This document shows, one piece after another, positions 52,701 to 64,000 of a DNA stretch of 64,000 nucleotides. Below the pieces are notes generated by a model. It did no database searches, was not told the origin of the DNA, and saw only the letters and a program-made list of their open reading frames with translations. A program made the position numbers and the translations under genes. The DNA is from Pempheris klunzingeri (lineage: Eukaryota; Chordata; Actinopteri; Acropomatiformes; Pempheridae): positions 8,025,501 to 8,089,500 of the forward strand of contig NC_092024.1 of the NCBI RefSeq assembly GCF_042242105.1, in the 5' to 3' direction. Within the stretch, counting starts at the first letter, position 1. Each line of letters starts with the position of its first letter.

Positions 52701-55700
52701 GCTACAATGTGTGGTTTACTGCTATTGTTACTTGATTTCCAAGCTGTGGCTCACATGATGGTAATGATACCTTTATATCTGTGGAGGACGTGCACATGAT
52801 GATAGTATGCTTATGATATCTATGCAAAATGAGCAGTGCCTGTTATGTAAAGTGTCTGCCCATCAGATCAGAGGAAGTTCACAGACAGCTGATACGGTCC
52901 AACATCCTCATCCATCTGCACTCACATCGTTACATTAAGTCAAGTCACTTTTATTTATATAGCGCCAGCGCATAGCAAACATTATTTTCAGGATAGAGTG
53001 CAGGTCCAGACCAGGCTCTCTACTCAAGAGAGGTGTGAGAGAGAGAGATCAGTGGTGAAAGTTTCCTTTAACCCTCCTCAAACCACATGAGTTAGATTGT
53101 ACACAGATGACTCGTGTTTGGCCAAAATAAAAGCTAGGATAGAAAATTGATCACTTATTCTGTATATGCATTTTTTTAAAAGTAGTATTAGTGTTGATAG
53201 CCTTGTGAGCAAGAGCAGCATATCACACCCACTGTTAAATGACAAAATAAGTGAATATTCAGAGCTGAAGGATTGCAGCCAATTCATGTCTAGAGGTGGC
53301 TTAAAGATCAAATTCAGACTTGTTTCCCAAATTACACGGCTGGATTAAAAACAGCAAGTGTTGAATTACATTCTCTCTTTTCTTAAAGAAACTAAAAGTG
53401 AAATTCATAAAGCTCACAGGGAGCCGTATATGAAGACCATATAAATGAGACAGAGTATGGGCAGACATCACCTGTTCACTGCAGCAGGAGGAGAATATTT
53501 GAATATCTGAATCACAGATAACACACAGACCTCATTACAATATGAAGCTTCCTGTTCCTCTTTGTGTACATGCAGGCAGAAATGATCCTGGAGGTATTTT
53601 TGTATTCTTAGTTGATTGGGGCACTTTCATCATATCACTTGAACATGCTTTTCCTTTAAGGGCTTTAATTTGTTTTCTGTGCCTGAGCCACTGAATGGAG
53701 AGGATATCGTCGACCCCTTTAAAATGGATGTAAGTATTTCTGGATGGTGATTAACACAAGGGAAACTTAAATGAGAATACTTTAAAATAACAAGCGAGAA
53801 AAATATTCCAATGAATAAATAATATTCCACTAAATAAATTAAAAGCCCATTTTGTCTATTCAATTTATGTCTTGTGTTTATTCTTTCAATTTTTGAACTG
53901 CAAAAACAAACGAAACAAAACCAATTTTCTGGTTAAATAAAATTATTAATAAAAAAGCCAAAGGCAAACCTTTAAACCTATTAAAACTATATATTACATA
54001 AACACACATGTTTGGATGATCATCATTAAAACACTAAATTTACACAGCAACAGCATGTGGATCAGTGCATGTGTGTCCTGTGTGCTGCTGCCTTCTGTGT
54101 GTGAACACACACTCTGCTGCGTTTCCTATTCCGAGCTCCTCTCGACAGTCTCGGCCCTCTCCCAGCCTCCCCCACACACGGAGCTCTGGCTGCCTGGAGG
54201 TGGAGCTTCCCGTCTGGAGCCAAACAGCAGGTGACGTCTTCAGGGTTCAGCCATACAGGCAGATCAAACTGCTGTCTGAGAGCTGCAGCCTTTCTCTTCC
54301 TCCTGCTTCCTCTTCCCGCTAACTCTCAGCCTCCAGGATTTTAAGTTGATGTTTGCCCATCAGCTCCAGGCTGCTTCGGAGCCTGGAGTCCATGAGAGTC
54401 CTCACTGTTAAAGTGTGTCCTCCCCTGTGCAGCTTTGTGTCTAAGCTGTGGGACTGTCCCAGCGCTCCCCCGGAGCCTTCAGGAACTTTCCCTGTCGCTG
54501 CCACAACCCTCCACTGGGTGAAGATGTTTCTCAGGAGAGCTGAGGGCACTGGATCATTAGTTTGTTTATTGTGTGACTCAGTTTAAAGACCAGCTCAGCT
54601 TTTAATCCGACATGAACAACAAGTCCCATGAGTGCTCAAAGTAACTGCAATAAGCAAAGTCCAGAGCTGATGATGTGTGATATGGGCTTGAGAACAAATG
54701 AGTAAGTGGACCTTGAGCTGAGACTGATGTGACACCAGTGCATACAGTACATGCACCTCTCTGAAAGCACTTGTCATTGGCTACCCATCAGTGCCAAAAC
54801 CACTAACATAACAAAGAGAATAAAACCTATTAATAATGCCCTGGTTGGCCCTATCACTTATTATAGTCATGACTGATTAATTCCCTCATTAATTACAATT
54901 CTGACACCAACTACGGAGAAATGTCCCAGTGAGAAATGTGAGGATAAACTGATGTTCAACAAAGTCAAACACACACAAAGAACTTTACACATTTTATGAG
55001 TCGATGTTTCAAAACTACACAAATTTCAGTTACACTCTCAACGTCCCATTTCGTGTCAGTCATGCTTCCATTATAAACGCTTTACTTTGCTATCAAATAA
55101 AGAAAGGAATAGGATGAATTTCAAATACTTAATGGCAACACAGCATTTTGTGCATGGCAACAAGACACCTGACTGTCTTTGGGCCTTTTGTCTCCCTCAA
55201 CAATCCTCAAAAGAGTGTGATAACATTCAAACAGTTATATTTCATTTGTACCAGCAGTGGTTACATGAACTTCAGAAATATGAAGGGAAATGGTTTTACC
55301 GGACACAGTGTTCTGTGTCTGATTTGAGTCCACTCAGTAACAAACATTTGATAGAAAGCATGAGCATGAGCCAAAAGTAAAGGCACGGTGGCCTCCACGA
55401 CAAAATATGACAACAGCAACAACAAAATAGATGCAGAAGTAGAAACGAACATATTACAACACTGTGGCTCCCTGACTGCCTCACACGGTCTTGTGGGAAG
55501 TGGAGTCATTACTACCAGAAAACAAGAGAACAAATGTTAATATATTTCATTAAATCTCAACGTAGCAACATGTGTCATAGATATTTCATTTTCAGGTCAA
55601 CCTGCGGAATTCTGAACCACTCATGGAAGGAAATCTTAAGATTTTTCTATGAAAAGGCAGCTATTGACGTAAAATGGACATTAAAAGATGCATAAGCATC

Positions 55701-55879
55701 AGTGTTCAGTAAGTCCAGACATGTTTGGTTGAGATTAACATCTCAGACAGGGAGCCGTGTGACTGAGGGTTTATGGCAGCAACCCTCGGGACCAATCGTG
55801 TGTGCCACATTTTGTCTTTCGTCTTGAGTCACCAGAACGATCTACTGCGTATGCCAATTAAAAAAGAAGTTCAGAACCC
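52701..55879. other. Intergenic region between convergent beta-tubulin and zmym4-like genes
   Basis: AT-rich DNA without a supported exon. Contains a fish-type repeat at about 52935-53050 and a GC-rich island at about 54110-54550 whose ORFs on both strands are low-complexity and unconvincing. Confidence 0.4.
52935..53050 (+). mobile_element. Short fish-type interspersed repeat fragment
   Basis: The text cacttttatttatatagcgc followed by a tctctactcaagagaggtg block is a common fish repeat fragment. It has no coding capacity. Boundaries are approximate. Confidence 0.5.
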
Positions 55880-57517
55880 ACTCTTGATCCAAGCTTTATT
55901 ACAGACCACAGGAATGAACAGAAACAAAACTGATTACCGCTGCTGATACAGTGGTAAATGTCTTAGGCACATCTCCACAATACTTGTTTCGACTGTATGG
56001 CCCACAAAACCATACTATACCTTAAACACCATTGGTTATAATACAGGAAACATCGGGGGTTAGGGTTAGGAAAAGTATTGTGCTAGTACTTTTGAGTCTC
56101 TCCCAAACCCTCCCAATTCCATTTTTCCTCAAATTAGGAAACAACAGCAAATGGAGGGAAAAAAGAAAAAGAGAGGAAAAGATAGTGGCTGTTAGAAAGA
56201 GGAAAGGGAGATGTCATGATTACAGGAATGCATAAAGGCAAAGAATATAGCGAGCAGGGGTTGTAACTGTAATAATTTTCAATGCACTGCAGTAAACTGG
56301 AAACTGGAAACTATAATGAGTGACTCCTCCACAGTACCTCCAGACGGAATAAGCGAGGGTGTATGGGGGAAACAGAGGAGGGAAAAGGGGGCGAATGTGC
56401 ATGGACAAACAAGGTTAAAGGGGGAGGGAGGACGGGGAAGTTGTTGGGGAGGAAATAAGGCCACACAGGATGAATGAAGAATATAAAAGGGGAGCAACAT
56501 AATATCAGATAAGTAGATAATAATAAAACAGCAAAATATGAGAGGCACTATGAGTCTCCTCTGTTACCATAAGAAGGGTTACACTGGTATACAGTATACA
56601 TGTTTAACAACATATTAAATCTGATATTGGCTGTTAACTAAATGCCTGATGGCAGCCGGTCAGTGTCATCCCCCTCCAATGTGGTGATAAGGATGCACTT
56701 TGTTTAACTACATATTTTATGTTTCATCCACCAGATCTACATGGTGTTTTTACCAAGCTCTGTCCTCCGTCCAGTTATAAAAAATCTGCACAAAATGTCA
56801 CTGTTTTAGGTTTTGGAGGTATTTCAAAGACACAAGATGAGTTGATTAAGTATTGATTGATTAAGGGCTAATTGGTTTTCAATCCTTAAGTCCCAGTATC
56901 AGCCTTTAAAACTCGCACTGTGCAAGTAAATACTCCCCATAGAGCAATGTGATAAATGGCACATTTAAACCCCTTAATGAACAGACCTGAACAGACGGTG
57001 CCTGATGGATGTAAACTCTGACTGTTCTGCTCCTCACACCAGTCTAAGTCTGTTTCTGAGAAATAAAAAAAAAAGTACATGCGACAGGTTTGGTGGTAAA
57101 TAAACCTGCCACAGGTGATAAATGATGGGCATAGACATCACTGAGGTGTGACGCCGATGACAAACAACAACTGTGGTAACAATGTAGTCTTTCAATACTC
57201 CCTTTTTCATATTTTAGGGCACTGGATGTTTGTAAACTCATTGTGCATTTCTGTGGGAAGGGTATGGCCACTGAGGTAACTAAATACAAACATCCCACGC
57301 TTTGCAAGTTCTTAAAACATGTCTCTCTTAGTGACAAAGTGTTCTTGCATTGCGTCTCTCTTTGTTCTGTCTCCTCGTTTCAAAGACCTGTCGGCTTCAG
57401 TCTGAGTGGCTCGTGGATGTACGGACAGCTTTGATTCACTGTGAAGCGTTCAGCGTCACAGAAGGCTTCTGTTGCAGAGAAGATCAGAAGCAGGATGTGA
57501 ATAAGCAGAGCTCCATG
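55880..57517 (-). other. zmym4: Probable 3' UTR of the zmym4-like gene
   Basis: From the stop at 57518 the minus strand is non-coding down to a clear AATAAA at 55901-55896 (context tgtAATAAAgcttgg). This gives a predicted 1.6-kb 3' UTR. It contains one short (GGGTTA)-like tract near 56055-56071. The extent is inferred from the signal only. Confidence 0.5.
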
Positions 57518-60500
57518 TCACTGTAAACTGTCATGACCGGTGGCGGCTGAGGACTGACATCGGGCTGCTTCCTGCTCCTGGTGAACCTCTCTGACGGCCA
57601 AGATGCGTGTGAGCATGCTCTGTAGAGTGGTGCCCTCTAATGGCTGAGAGGTGTACCAGTGGGAGCTGTTGAGGTCAAGGATGGAAATAGAAAACAAAAT
57701 AGAAAAATGTTTGTTCTTATAGAATTAAAGGCAGAGACTGCAAATTATTTTTGTCGTATTGGTTGGAATTCTCATAACAGCCGGACAGAAATCAATGAAT
57801 TAAATTAATAGACAAAAAAAGAAAGAAATGTGGTGTCTGTGGGCTAGGGTTAGGGTTAGGGTTGGCCAAAGATATTCACACAAGATTGGCAGACAAAGTG
57901 CAGCCAAAAATTGGAATTACAGGGACAGTACGCAGTGTGGGGGAGTGGCTTTAGTGGAGAGCCTGAGTGGAGGGGGGTGGGATACTACTCCAACATTTCA
58001 GATTCTGCCTTTAACATAAAGAGACACCTTTGTGTGTTGATACCCACAAATAGTACAGAGGGAAACATTCAAACGGACTCTCACCTGTGTGTGTGCACAT
58101 TCTGTTCAGGCTGGAGGTAAAACATGTCAGTTCTCTTCTTCACCGACTCTGGGCTGTTAAAGAGCAAGAAGACAAAGAAAGATTTGCTCAGTTGTATTAG
58201 ATGTACTGAGCATTTTTCATATGTGTGCCGGTCAGTGTGCTTTATTTGTTAGTTCGCCTGTGTGTGTGTGTGCGTGTGTGTCTCACCATCTAGAGAGGTA
58301 GAATTCGTAGAGTCTGACAGGACAGTGTAGAGGGTTGGTGACATTTTCAAGCATCTGCAGGTCTCCCTCTTCATCTCCATGCCTTTTCCTCAATCGCTCT
58401 GAAAGCAAAAACCACCAAAACTCAGTGAGTCACGTTTTCCAAACATACGATGCTGTTTGGGACGAGGAGCAAATTTATAAATCTAGTTTTGCTGTTTAGA
58501 AATAGGATGAAGCTGATATAAAAAAACTTTTTGAGGCTGATACTAAGAGTTATGGATTTGACGTAACTGACATCTGATATAGACTGACTCCTACTTTGAT
58601 ATAAAAAGATATGAATGTGTTGTTTCACAAAAGCCACCTGTCTCCTCCCGGCGGGATGTGGCACTGCTGCTTCTCTGGTACTGGAGGTAGTGGACTTTTC
58701 CTGTTCGGCTGCAAGGTTTGGATACTCGAGTGAAGTTGGTAAAAGAGAGGCTTTGGTGCTGCGCCAGCGTGGTGAAGCGGAAGTTCTTGGTGCAGAAGAA
58801 GAGCAGTGTGTTGAGCAGCACTATGGGGGAGTAGGCGCCCAGCTGCTTACACTCCCACAGGTAGGACTCCACAACGCGGGAGGAAGCTACACCACCTGAG
58901 GAGGAAGGAAAACTTTTCAGTCTGGCCGTGACTGAATGAACGAACAATGGATATATTAAGTGAACTGGATTTCATGGTAATGAGTTCTGGTAGGTACATA
59001 TCTCAAAATCATATCTTCACTAAAAAATACATTTTCAGAAATACAACCTTCGTAAAGTTTGAGACACTCTGTCATATTAAAGCAGCATTAATTGATTTCT
59101 TTTTGGCCAAGTGGAGGCAATAGAACACGCTGCAAACACAACAGTAAAATATTATCAAAAGTATAAAGTCCATATGGTGAACGTGTTGGCAAGTGTTGTC
59201 TGACAACACATCCAGCACAAACAGAACAACGTTAGTGTGATCGAAATGATCTCCAGCAACTCCTGAGAAAACTATCTGATATCTTGTGCTACTCCACCTT
59301 TAACAACGTGTTTGAATCGATAACCTGTTATTAACCTTTTGCACTCATTTGGGGACACGGTTGCTTATCTGACCGTTTTTTGGCTGACAGCTCAGCTGCC
59401 CACTTGCCCAGGCGGTTCCCATGAAGATGGCTACTTCACCGTTCGCCTTATTTCACTCGTCTCTCACAGAGGAGATTCAACTGTAGCGTTTCCACCACAG
59501 CCTTAAAGGTTGTGCTTTGACCCATCGTTATGGAAATATTGATTGGTGCACCTTTACACTTGTAAGTAATCTGAAACAATAGTGGAAATGACGGGCTCCG
59601 CCACTGCCAATAAAAGGGTCTATGTACAAAGATAATTACTTAGTGTAAATACATTGAAAAAAAGTCAACCATAAATAGCATTCAATTGTTTTTTTAAAAT
59701 GTACTTATCTATAATTATTGTTATTATTTTTTGCATATCATTATTAGTATTATTATATCTGTGTAATTATTTAGATGTGTCCGTCCTTTGTCATTGTTGT
59801 TGCCTGTACTATTGATACTGTTCTGTTGACCTGAAACGGTGAATAAATACATGAATACGTGAGTGTTAAAATACCTGTAGGTAGTAGTTTAGGTTTCCAG
59901 AGCCGCAGCATGCCAGTGATCTCGTTAGCAAACTGACTGTACAGCTCGTCAGTAAAGATGTTCTCTATGCGGCCCTTCATGAACAGATACTGTTTAAACA
60001 GAGGGAGACAGAAAAGGAGGAGTCAATAAAAAACACACTGGAAAAACAGACATGGAAACCAGAGATGTGCGCCTGTCTTTGTGTGTGTGTGTGTGTGTAC
60101 CTGCTGAATCCCCAGACAGAGGTAGAAGATGCTGTCTGGGCTGTAGGCCTCTCCGTTGGGCCGTCTCACTTCTCTGATGAAGCGAGACAGAGCAAAGCTA
60201 AGCTCAGCGGAGTCACACTGAAGGACGTCTTCTTTAATGTCCACAGGATTGGCTACAGGCGAGGAGACCATAAAAGACAACTAGCATAGAATAAAACAGG
60301 CTACAGTAGAAACACTACGAGTCAGAGGAAGAGACAAAACTGGAATGGTTAAGAGAACTGAGGCTCACATTCACGCAGTCGTTTGTTTCGTTGTTGGACC
60401 CAGCTCTTCCAGGCTTTCACCCCATACAAGTGGTTCAGCTTGGAAGCGGCTGGAGTCACCACTGCAGTGCGGCCCAAAGAAACAGTTCGTCTTCGACCCT

Positions 60501-61649
60501 GGAGGGACAGAGATGAAGTGCATACTGGGCGGCAGGGGAAACGGCTTACACGGCTGAGCAGAATATTCACTATAAATACACGTAGTATTTAAGAAAGTCA
60601 TCCGATGATCCAAGAGTTACTCAGAAGAGTACGAGATTTTAAGTCAGAGACTGAAAAATGAATCTGAGTTTACCCAAACACTGCTGATCTATCAGGGGAG
60701 TCATACCCGTTTCCTGCCAGAGTAACCCTCCCTGGGTCTCTTCACTCCTCGCTGTGGAGCAGATGGCTTCGGATCCAATGATTCTGCAAAGACACACACA
60801 GACAGTCAGTGCTTGTGTGTGTGAGTGTGTGTGTATGCGTGCTGTTGAGTATATTATCCCCTATGTTTTGGGTGCTGGCATGCCAAAAAATAGTCGCTAT
60901 ATTTCATATGTTTAAGTTACATGATTTCTCACCAGACGGGATGTCGGTCTCCAAGTCCATCACTGGAGAGGCGGGAGGCTGCTCTGCGCTGGTGCTCGGG
61001 GCGTCGCCTGTTGTCGTGCTGTCCTCTGGCTGGGTATTAACTTGGGGGTCAGCTGACTCTGTGCTCCTCTCTGAACATATGGTATGTGACAGCTCGGCTT
61101 GTGCTGCATTTCGAGTCTCTTCTTCTTCACAGATTGTGGGACTGACCACCTCTGACTTCATGTCTCCACAATAAGAACTGCTCTGGTCTGTAGCAGAAAA
61201 CAGAGGAAAACATAGGTGAGGTGAAACTTGGTTCATCAAGTTTTTGAAAAAAGGCCAAAAGCCACATTTTCTATGCCCTAACCTGCAGTGGAAACAGGCC
61301 CATCTTTCTCCTTTTCCTCTCTCACAGTCAGAGGCTCTGATTGGACTGCTGCATCTCTCATGTCCTTCCTCTGTGGTGGTACTACCATTGGTACTGGAAC
61401 CTGTAAAGAAACAGGAGATTTAACATTAGATTTGCAGCAGCAAATACTCAACACAATGTAGATGTATGCTGCATTAATAGAATATCCATGTAAGGGGACA
61501 TACAGGCATGGCCATAGGCATTGGAACAGGCGTGTGCTGGGAGTACATGTTCATAGGCACTGGGATGTAGACCGGTACTGGGACTGGCACCATGACCACC
61601 TTCACAACCTCCTTTCCTGTTGGGGAGCTGACTGGAGGCAGAGATAGAT
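57518..61649 (-). CDS. zmym4: ZMYM4-like zinc-finger MYM protein, C-terminal 526 codons; 5' part not seen
   Basis: ZMYM proteins are nuclear MYM-zinc-finger cofactors whose C-terminus carries a crypton tyrosine-recombinase-derived domain (family knowledge). Exons in gene order: 61504-61649, 61283-61400, 60933-61187, 60707-60783, 60369-60498, 60101-60252, 59875-59989, 58638-58895, 58287-58398, 58085-58153, 57518-57665; all junction phases match. Seen: Val/Pro repeats VPVPVPVYIPVPMNMYSQH typical of ZMYM2/4; an acidic/Ser-rich linker; YGVKAWKSWV; FIREVRRPNGEAYSPDSIFY; LWECKQLGAYSPIVLLNTLL; NPLHCPVRLYEFYLSRCPES; and MLTRILAVREVHQE near the end. ECKQLGAYSP and MLTRIL...REVH favour ZMYM4 over ZMYM2/3, from memory. 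The first exon seen begins in phase 1, so upstream exons with the MYM fingers must lie further right. No MYM-finger exon was recognised in 61.65-64 kb. Confidence 0.85.
57843..57863 (+). repeat. Short telomere-like (GGGTTA)n tract
   Basis: ctagggttagggttagggtt, three tandem units, in the intron between the last two zmym4-like exons. Similar two-unit tracts are at about 3055-3069, 3485-3499 and 56055-56070. Confidence 0.85.
60079..60098 (+). repeat. (GT)n at a zmym4-like gene splice donor
   Basis: On the minus strand the donor after exon 60101-60252 reads gtacacacacac, so the CA tract starts inside the donor consensus. Confidence 0.9.
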
Positions 61650-64000
61650 CTGCAGAGGGGAGGGAGGGAGGAAACGAGAGAAGAGATCATGAAGATGAGA
61701 TAGAGGAATAAATTACACAATAAGACAGAAAAAAAAATTAGAATTGAAAAGGAGACAAATAAACATCCTAGCAAACATCTCAGAAATCAGAGTGAATACA
61801 GAAATGAACTGGATAAAAACAACTGAAGGAGGAAATGGTCAAAGGGGAAAATGAATTATCGACACCTCAGTACAATAAAATGCAGTTTTAAGGTGTTATA
61901 CACACTCACAGGTGCATTTTTGTACAATGAATAGCAGCAGCTAAACAAGAAGTTAGACAGCGGGCAGCCTCTGGGACATAAATGTACTTACATTAAACTG
62001 TACTTTTGATGGCAAGGAAACTGAAACTGTCATTTTTCAGAAAATGACTCAAAAATACATTCATGTTAAGGATGGACAAAACATTTTACTGTATGCTCCT
62101 TGTTGCTAATAAAACCCTTTATCAAAAAAAAAAGATCAACGCATTATATTACATTACATGTAATTTTGGCATGTATCAAAAATCACAATTAATATGAGAC
62201 AACAGTTGAGAATACGGATAGAAAATGCTGTTTACTAATGTCATGCTTAAAGGCATCTTTTGTTCAGTCTACATTGCACATGACACACTTGAGTTGATAA
62301 AAGCAGGGCGGCGTTTTGTCTCACCTTTGCAGTGTGCCGGTCATTCAAACAGCAGATCTCTATGTCACTGGAAACATCTTTACAAGTGTTTAAAGCACCT
62401 GTGAAATAATTTTGCCCACACTCATGAATTTATTTTCATCAGAAAATCGGCTTGTGGTTAGTTTGTGTGCATGTCGTCTTTTCTCCGACTGTGAAACAGC
62501 CCTCCTACATTTCTGCCTCTCCAGTCCTGTTTTCTCAGCACTTAGTTTTTGTCTTGAAGAGTTCCTGTCTTAGATACAGGCTGATTATTTTCGAGCCAAC
62601 TTATGCAGCTGACTTCAACAAACATCTTAAATTGACAGTTGCATTAGTATAGGGCAGCTACTTAAAAATAAATAGCTGACAGTTTGGGTTTGATTCATGT
62701 GTTTCATTCTTTTTTTTTTTTTTTTTTTTTTACACTGAGACAAGTCCATGTTAGCCTTCTGTTCTCATTTACCGTCAGACAGAGAGAGTCTGAGAAATAA
62801 CAAACACAAACATTTTACTCTCACATTATATTTATTGGCAATTTTTTGCATTTAACAAAACACAAACCATCAGTTTCAGGTGTTGACAATAGTTGTTAAA
62901 AAACAAACAAAATGCAAATAACTTCACAATCTGATCCATGTCAGTGTAATCGTGAAAATCACGAGTGAAAACAAGCAGATATAGTGGAAAAGTAACAAAA
63001 AGGTGACAAAAAGTGACGCCAGACAGTAGTAAGAGAAGTAAAAAGTAAACATCAGGGATGTAATACAGGGCTGAGATCAGCTCATGTTCAATTCAAATGT
63101 CAGCCAAGCCAAAGCTGAGCTGATCTGAGGCCAACTTTGGTTCACATGACTGCATCAGCACTGAGGTACAGCAAGGAATTCAACCGTAAACATTTATACA
63201 TCACACACTCATAACAATCATTAAAATGTAGTTTATCGGTACAAATAAGTTAACCGAACGTCTAAATGAATGCGCTTTTCCTTAGAAAATTCAAGTGATT
63301 GCAGATTTTAGCCTCGTGTAAACCTGATAAAAGCATCTCAAGTCACAGGTGGAACACCAGACTGGGAGAGAATGGCTGGGAAACAAAGTTTATTGGGAAT
63401 GTTTGGTCAGTACGGCTGTGAGCGTGAGCCCAACCAAATGACCTCCACCTGAGATCATTCACTGAGTCTGACTGCCGTTTTACAGGAAAATGGTTCATTT
63501 CTACAAGAACTGGACCCCTATAATATCGCCTTCAAGTCCATCTCCTTTAAAAACATGCATTACAGACCACCAGCTGCGTTTATTTAACCATCTCTCATCC
63601 CAGATGGACTGTGATGGATCTTTCGTGAGATTAAATCTAGTGTGGAGCCTGTTTAGACAGAAGTTGCACAGTTTATCTAGTGTGGAGCGAAAATCCTGTA
63701 GAAATGAGCCACAGTTTTACAAGAACACAAAGAATTATTTAATACTAATTCAGTAATTCAAAGTAGAAGTATATATAGCAGCAGCAGTCGCCTGGATCCA
63801 GCTTCATGAACAAGTACATTTTCAGTTGGATTTTAGAAGAAAGGGTTTTTGCACTGGTGTACACACTAATTTCAAGAAGATATCAGAGATTAGTTTGGAG
63901 TAGGCCTAAACAGTGTGGTATTACCTTCATAAGAAACCTGCACAGGAACAATGAACCGTCACATTTCTTCACAGCAGGCAGGCACAAGTTACTGCGGGTG
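61650..64000 (-). other. zmym4: Right edge: upstream intron(s) of the zmym4-like gene
   Basis: No exon with a MYM finger (Cys-x2-Cys pattern) could be recognised. A T22 run lies at 62710-62731. The first exon seen (61649) starts in phase 1, so this 2.35 kb is most simply intronic sequence continuing past the window end. Confidence 0.5.
62710..62731 (+). repeat. T22 homopolymer
   Basis: Pure T run in the right-edge intron; on the minus strand it is an A-run that could be a retroposon tail, but no flanking element was recognised. Confidence 0.95.

Noticed and set aside
54016-54586. Several overlapping ORFs on both strands in a GC-richer patch
   Set aside because: Mutually overlapping, low complexity, no splice or domain evidence.
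62319-62361. Possible upstream zmym4 exon with a strong minus-strand donor (gcaaag|gtgaga) and acceptor (tttccag)
   Set aside because: The phase needed to join the next exon (61649) gives a stop codon at once, and the open frame would not connect; no MYM-finger motif.

Overview
The window is nuclear DNA from a vertebrate, almost certainly a teleost fish. It has short GT-AG introns with well-conserved vertebrate exon boundaries, dense (CA)n/(GT)n microsatellites, several interspersed repeats of a kind common in fish, and a piggyBac-type DNA transposon remnant. No prokaryotic or viral gene organisation and no rRNA, tRNA or CRISPR was seen.

Layout: 1-3.5 kb is repeat-rich accessory DNA. It holds a dispersed repeat present as three partial direct copies, a piggyBac-like element (650-1800) inserted into one copy at a TTAA, and an unrecognised 403-codon ORF on the minus strand. 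Next comes ttc7b (+, 4177-23703, 21 coding exons, 855 codons), with a phase-compatible proline-rich alternative exon in its largest intron. Then come calm1 (-, 36309-30220, six exons), whose first intron contains a same-strand 181-codon ORF, and an isolated CpG/CCAAT-type promoter with an orphan first exon on the plus strand (38254-38356). nrde2 follows (-, 47727-39197, 19 coding exons, 1203 codons). A beta-tubulin gene follows (+, 49130-51844, 7 exons, 445 codons). Last is the C-terminal half of a ZMYM4-like zinc-finger MYM protein gene (-, 61649-57518, 11 exons seen), whose 5' part lies off the right edge or is unrecognised.

ttc7b, calm1 and nrde2 are also neighbours on human chromosome 14q32 (established knowledge, recalled), so the left two thirds is a conserved vertebrate block. 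The tubulin and ZMYM4 genes are not part of that block in mammals as I recall it. The genes are independent housekeeping or neuronal-type functions, not one pathway: a PI4KA complex scaffold, the calcium sensor calmodulin, a nuclear RNA-surveillance factor, microtubule subunits and a chromatin-type zinc-finger protein. All exon coordinates were read by hand from splice consensus and reading-frame continuity; every coding sum closes in frame.
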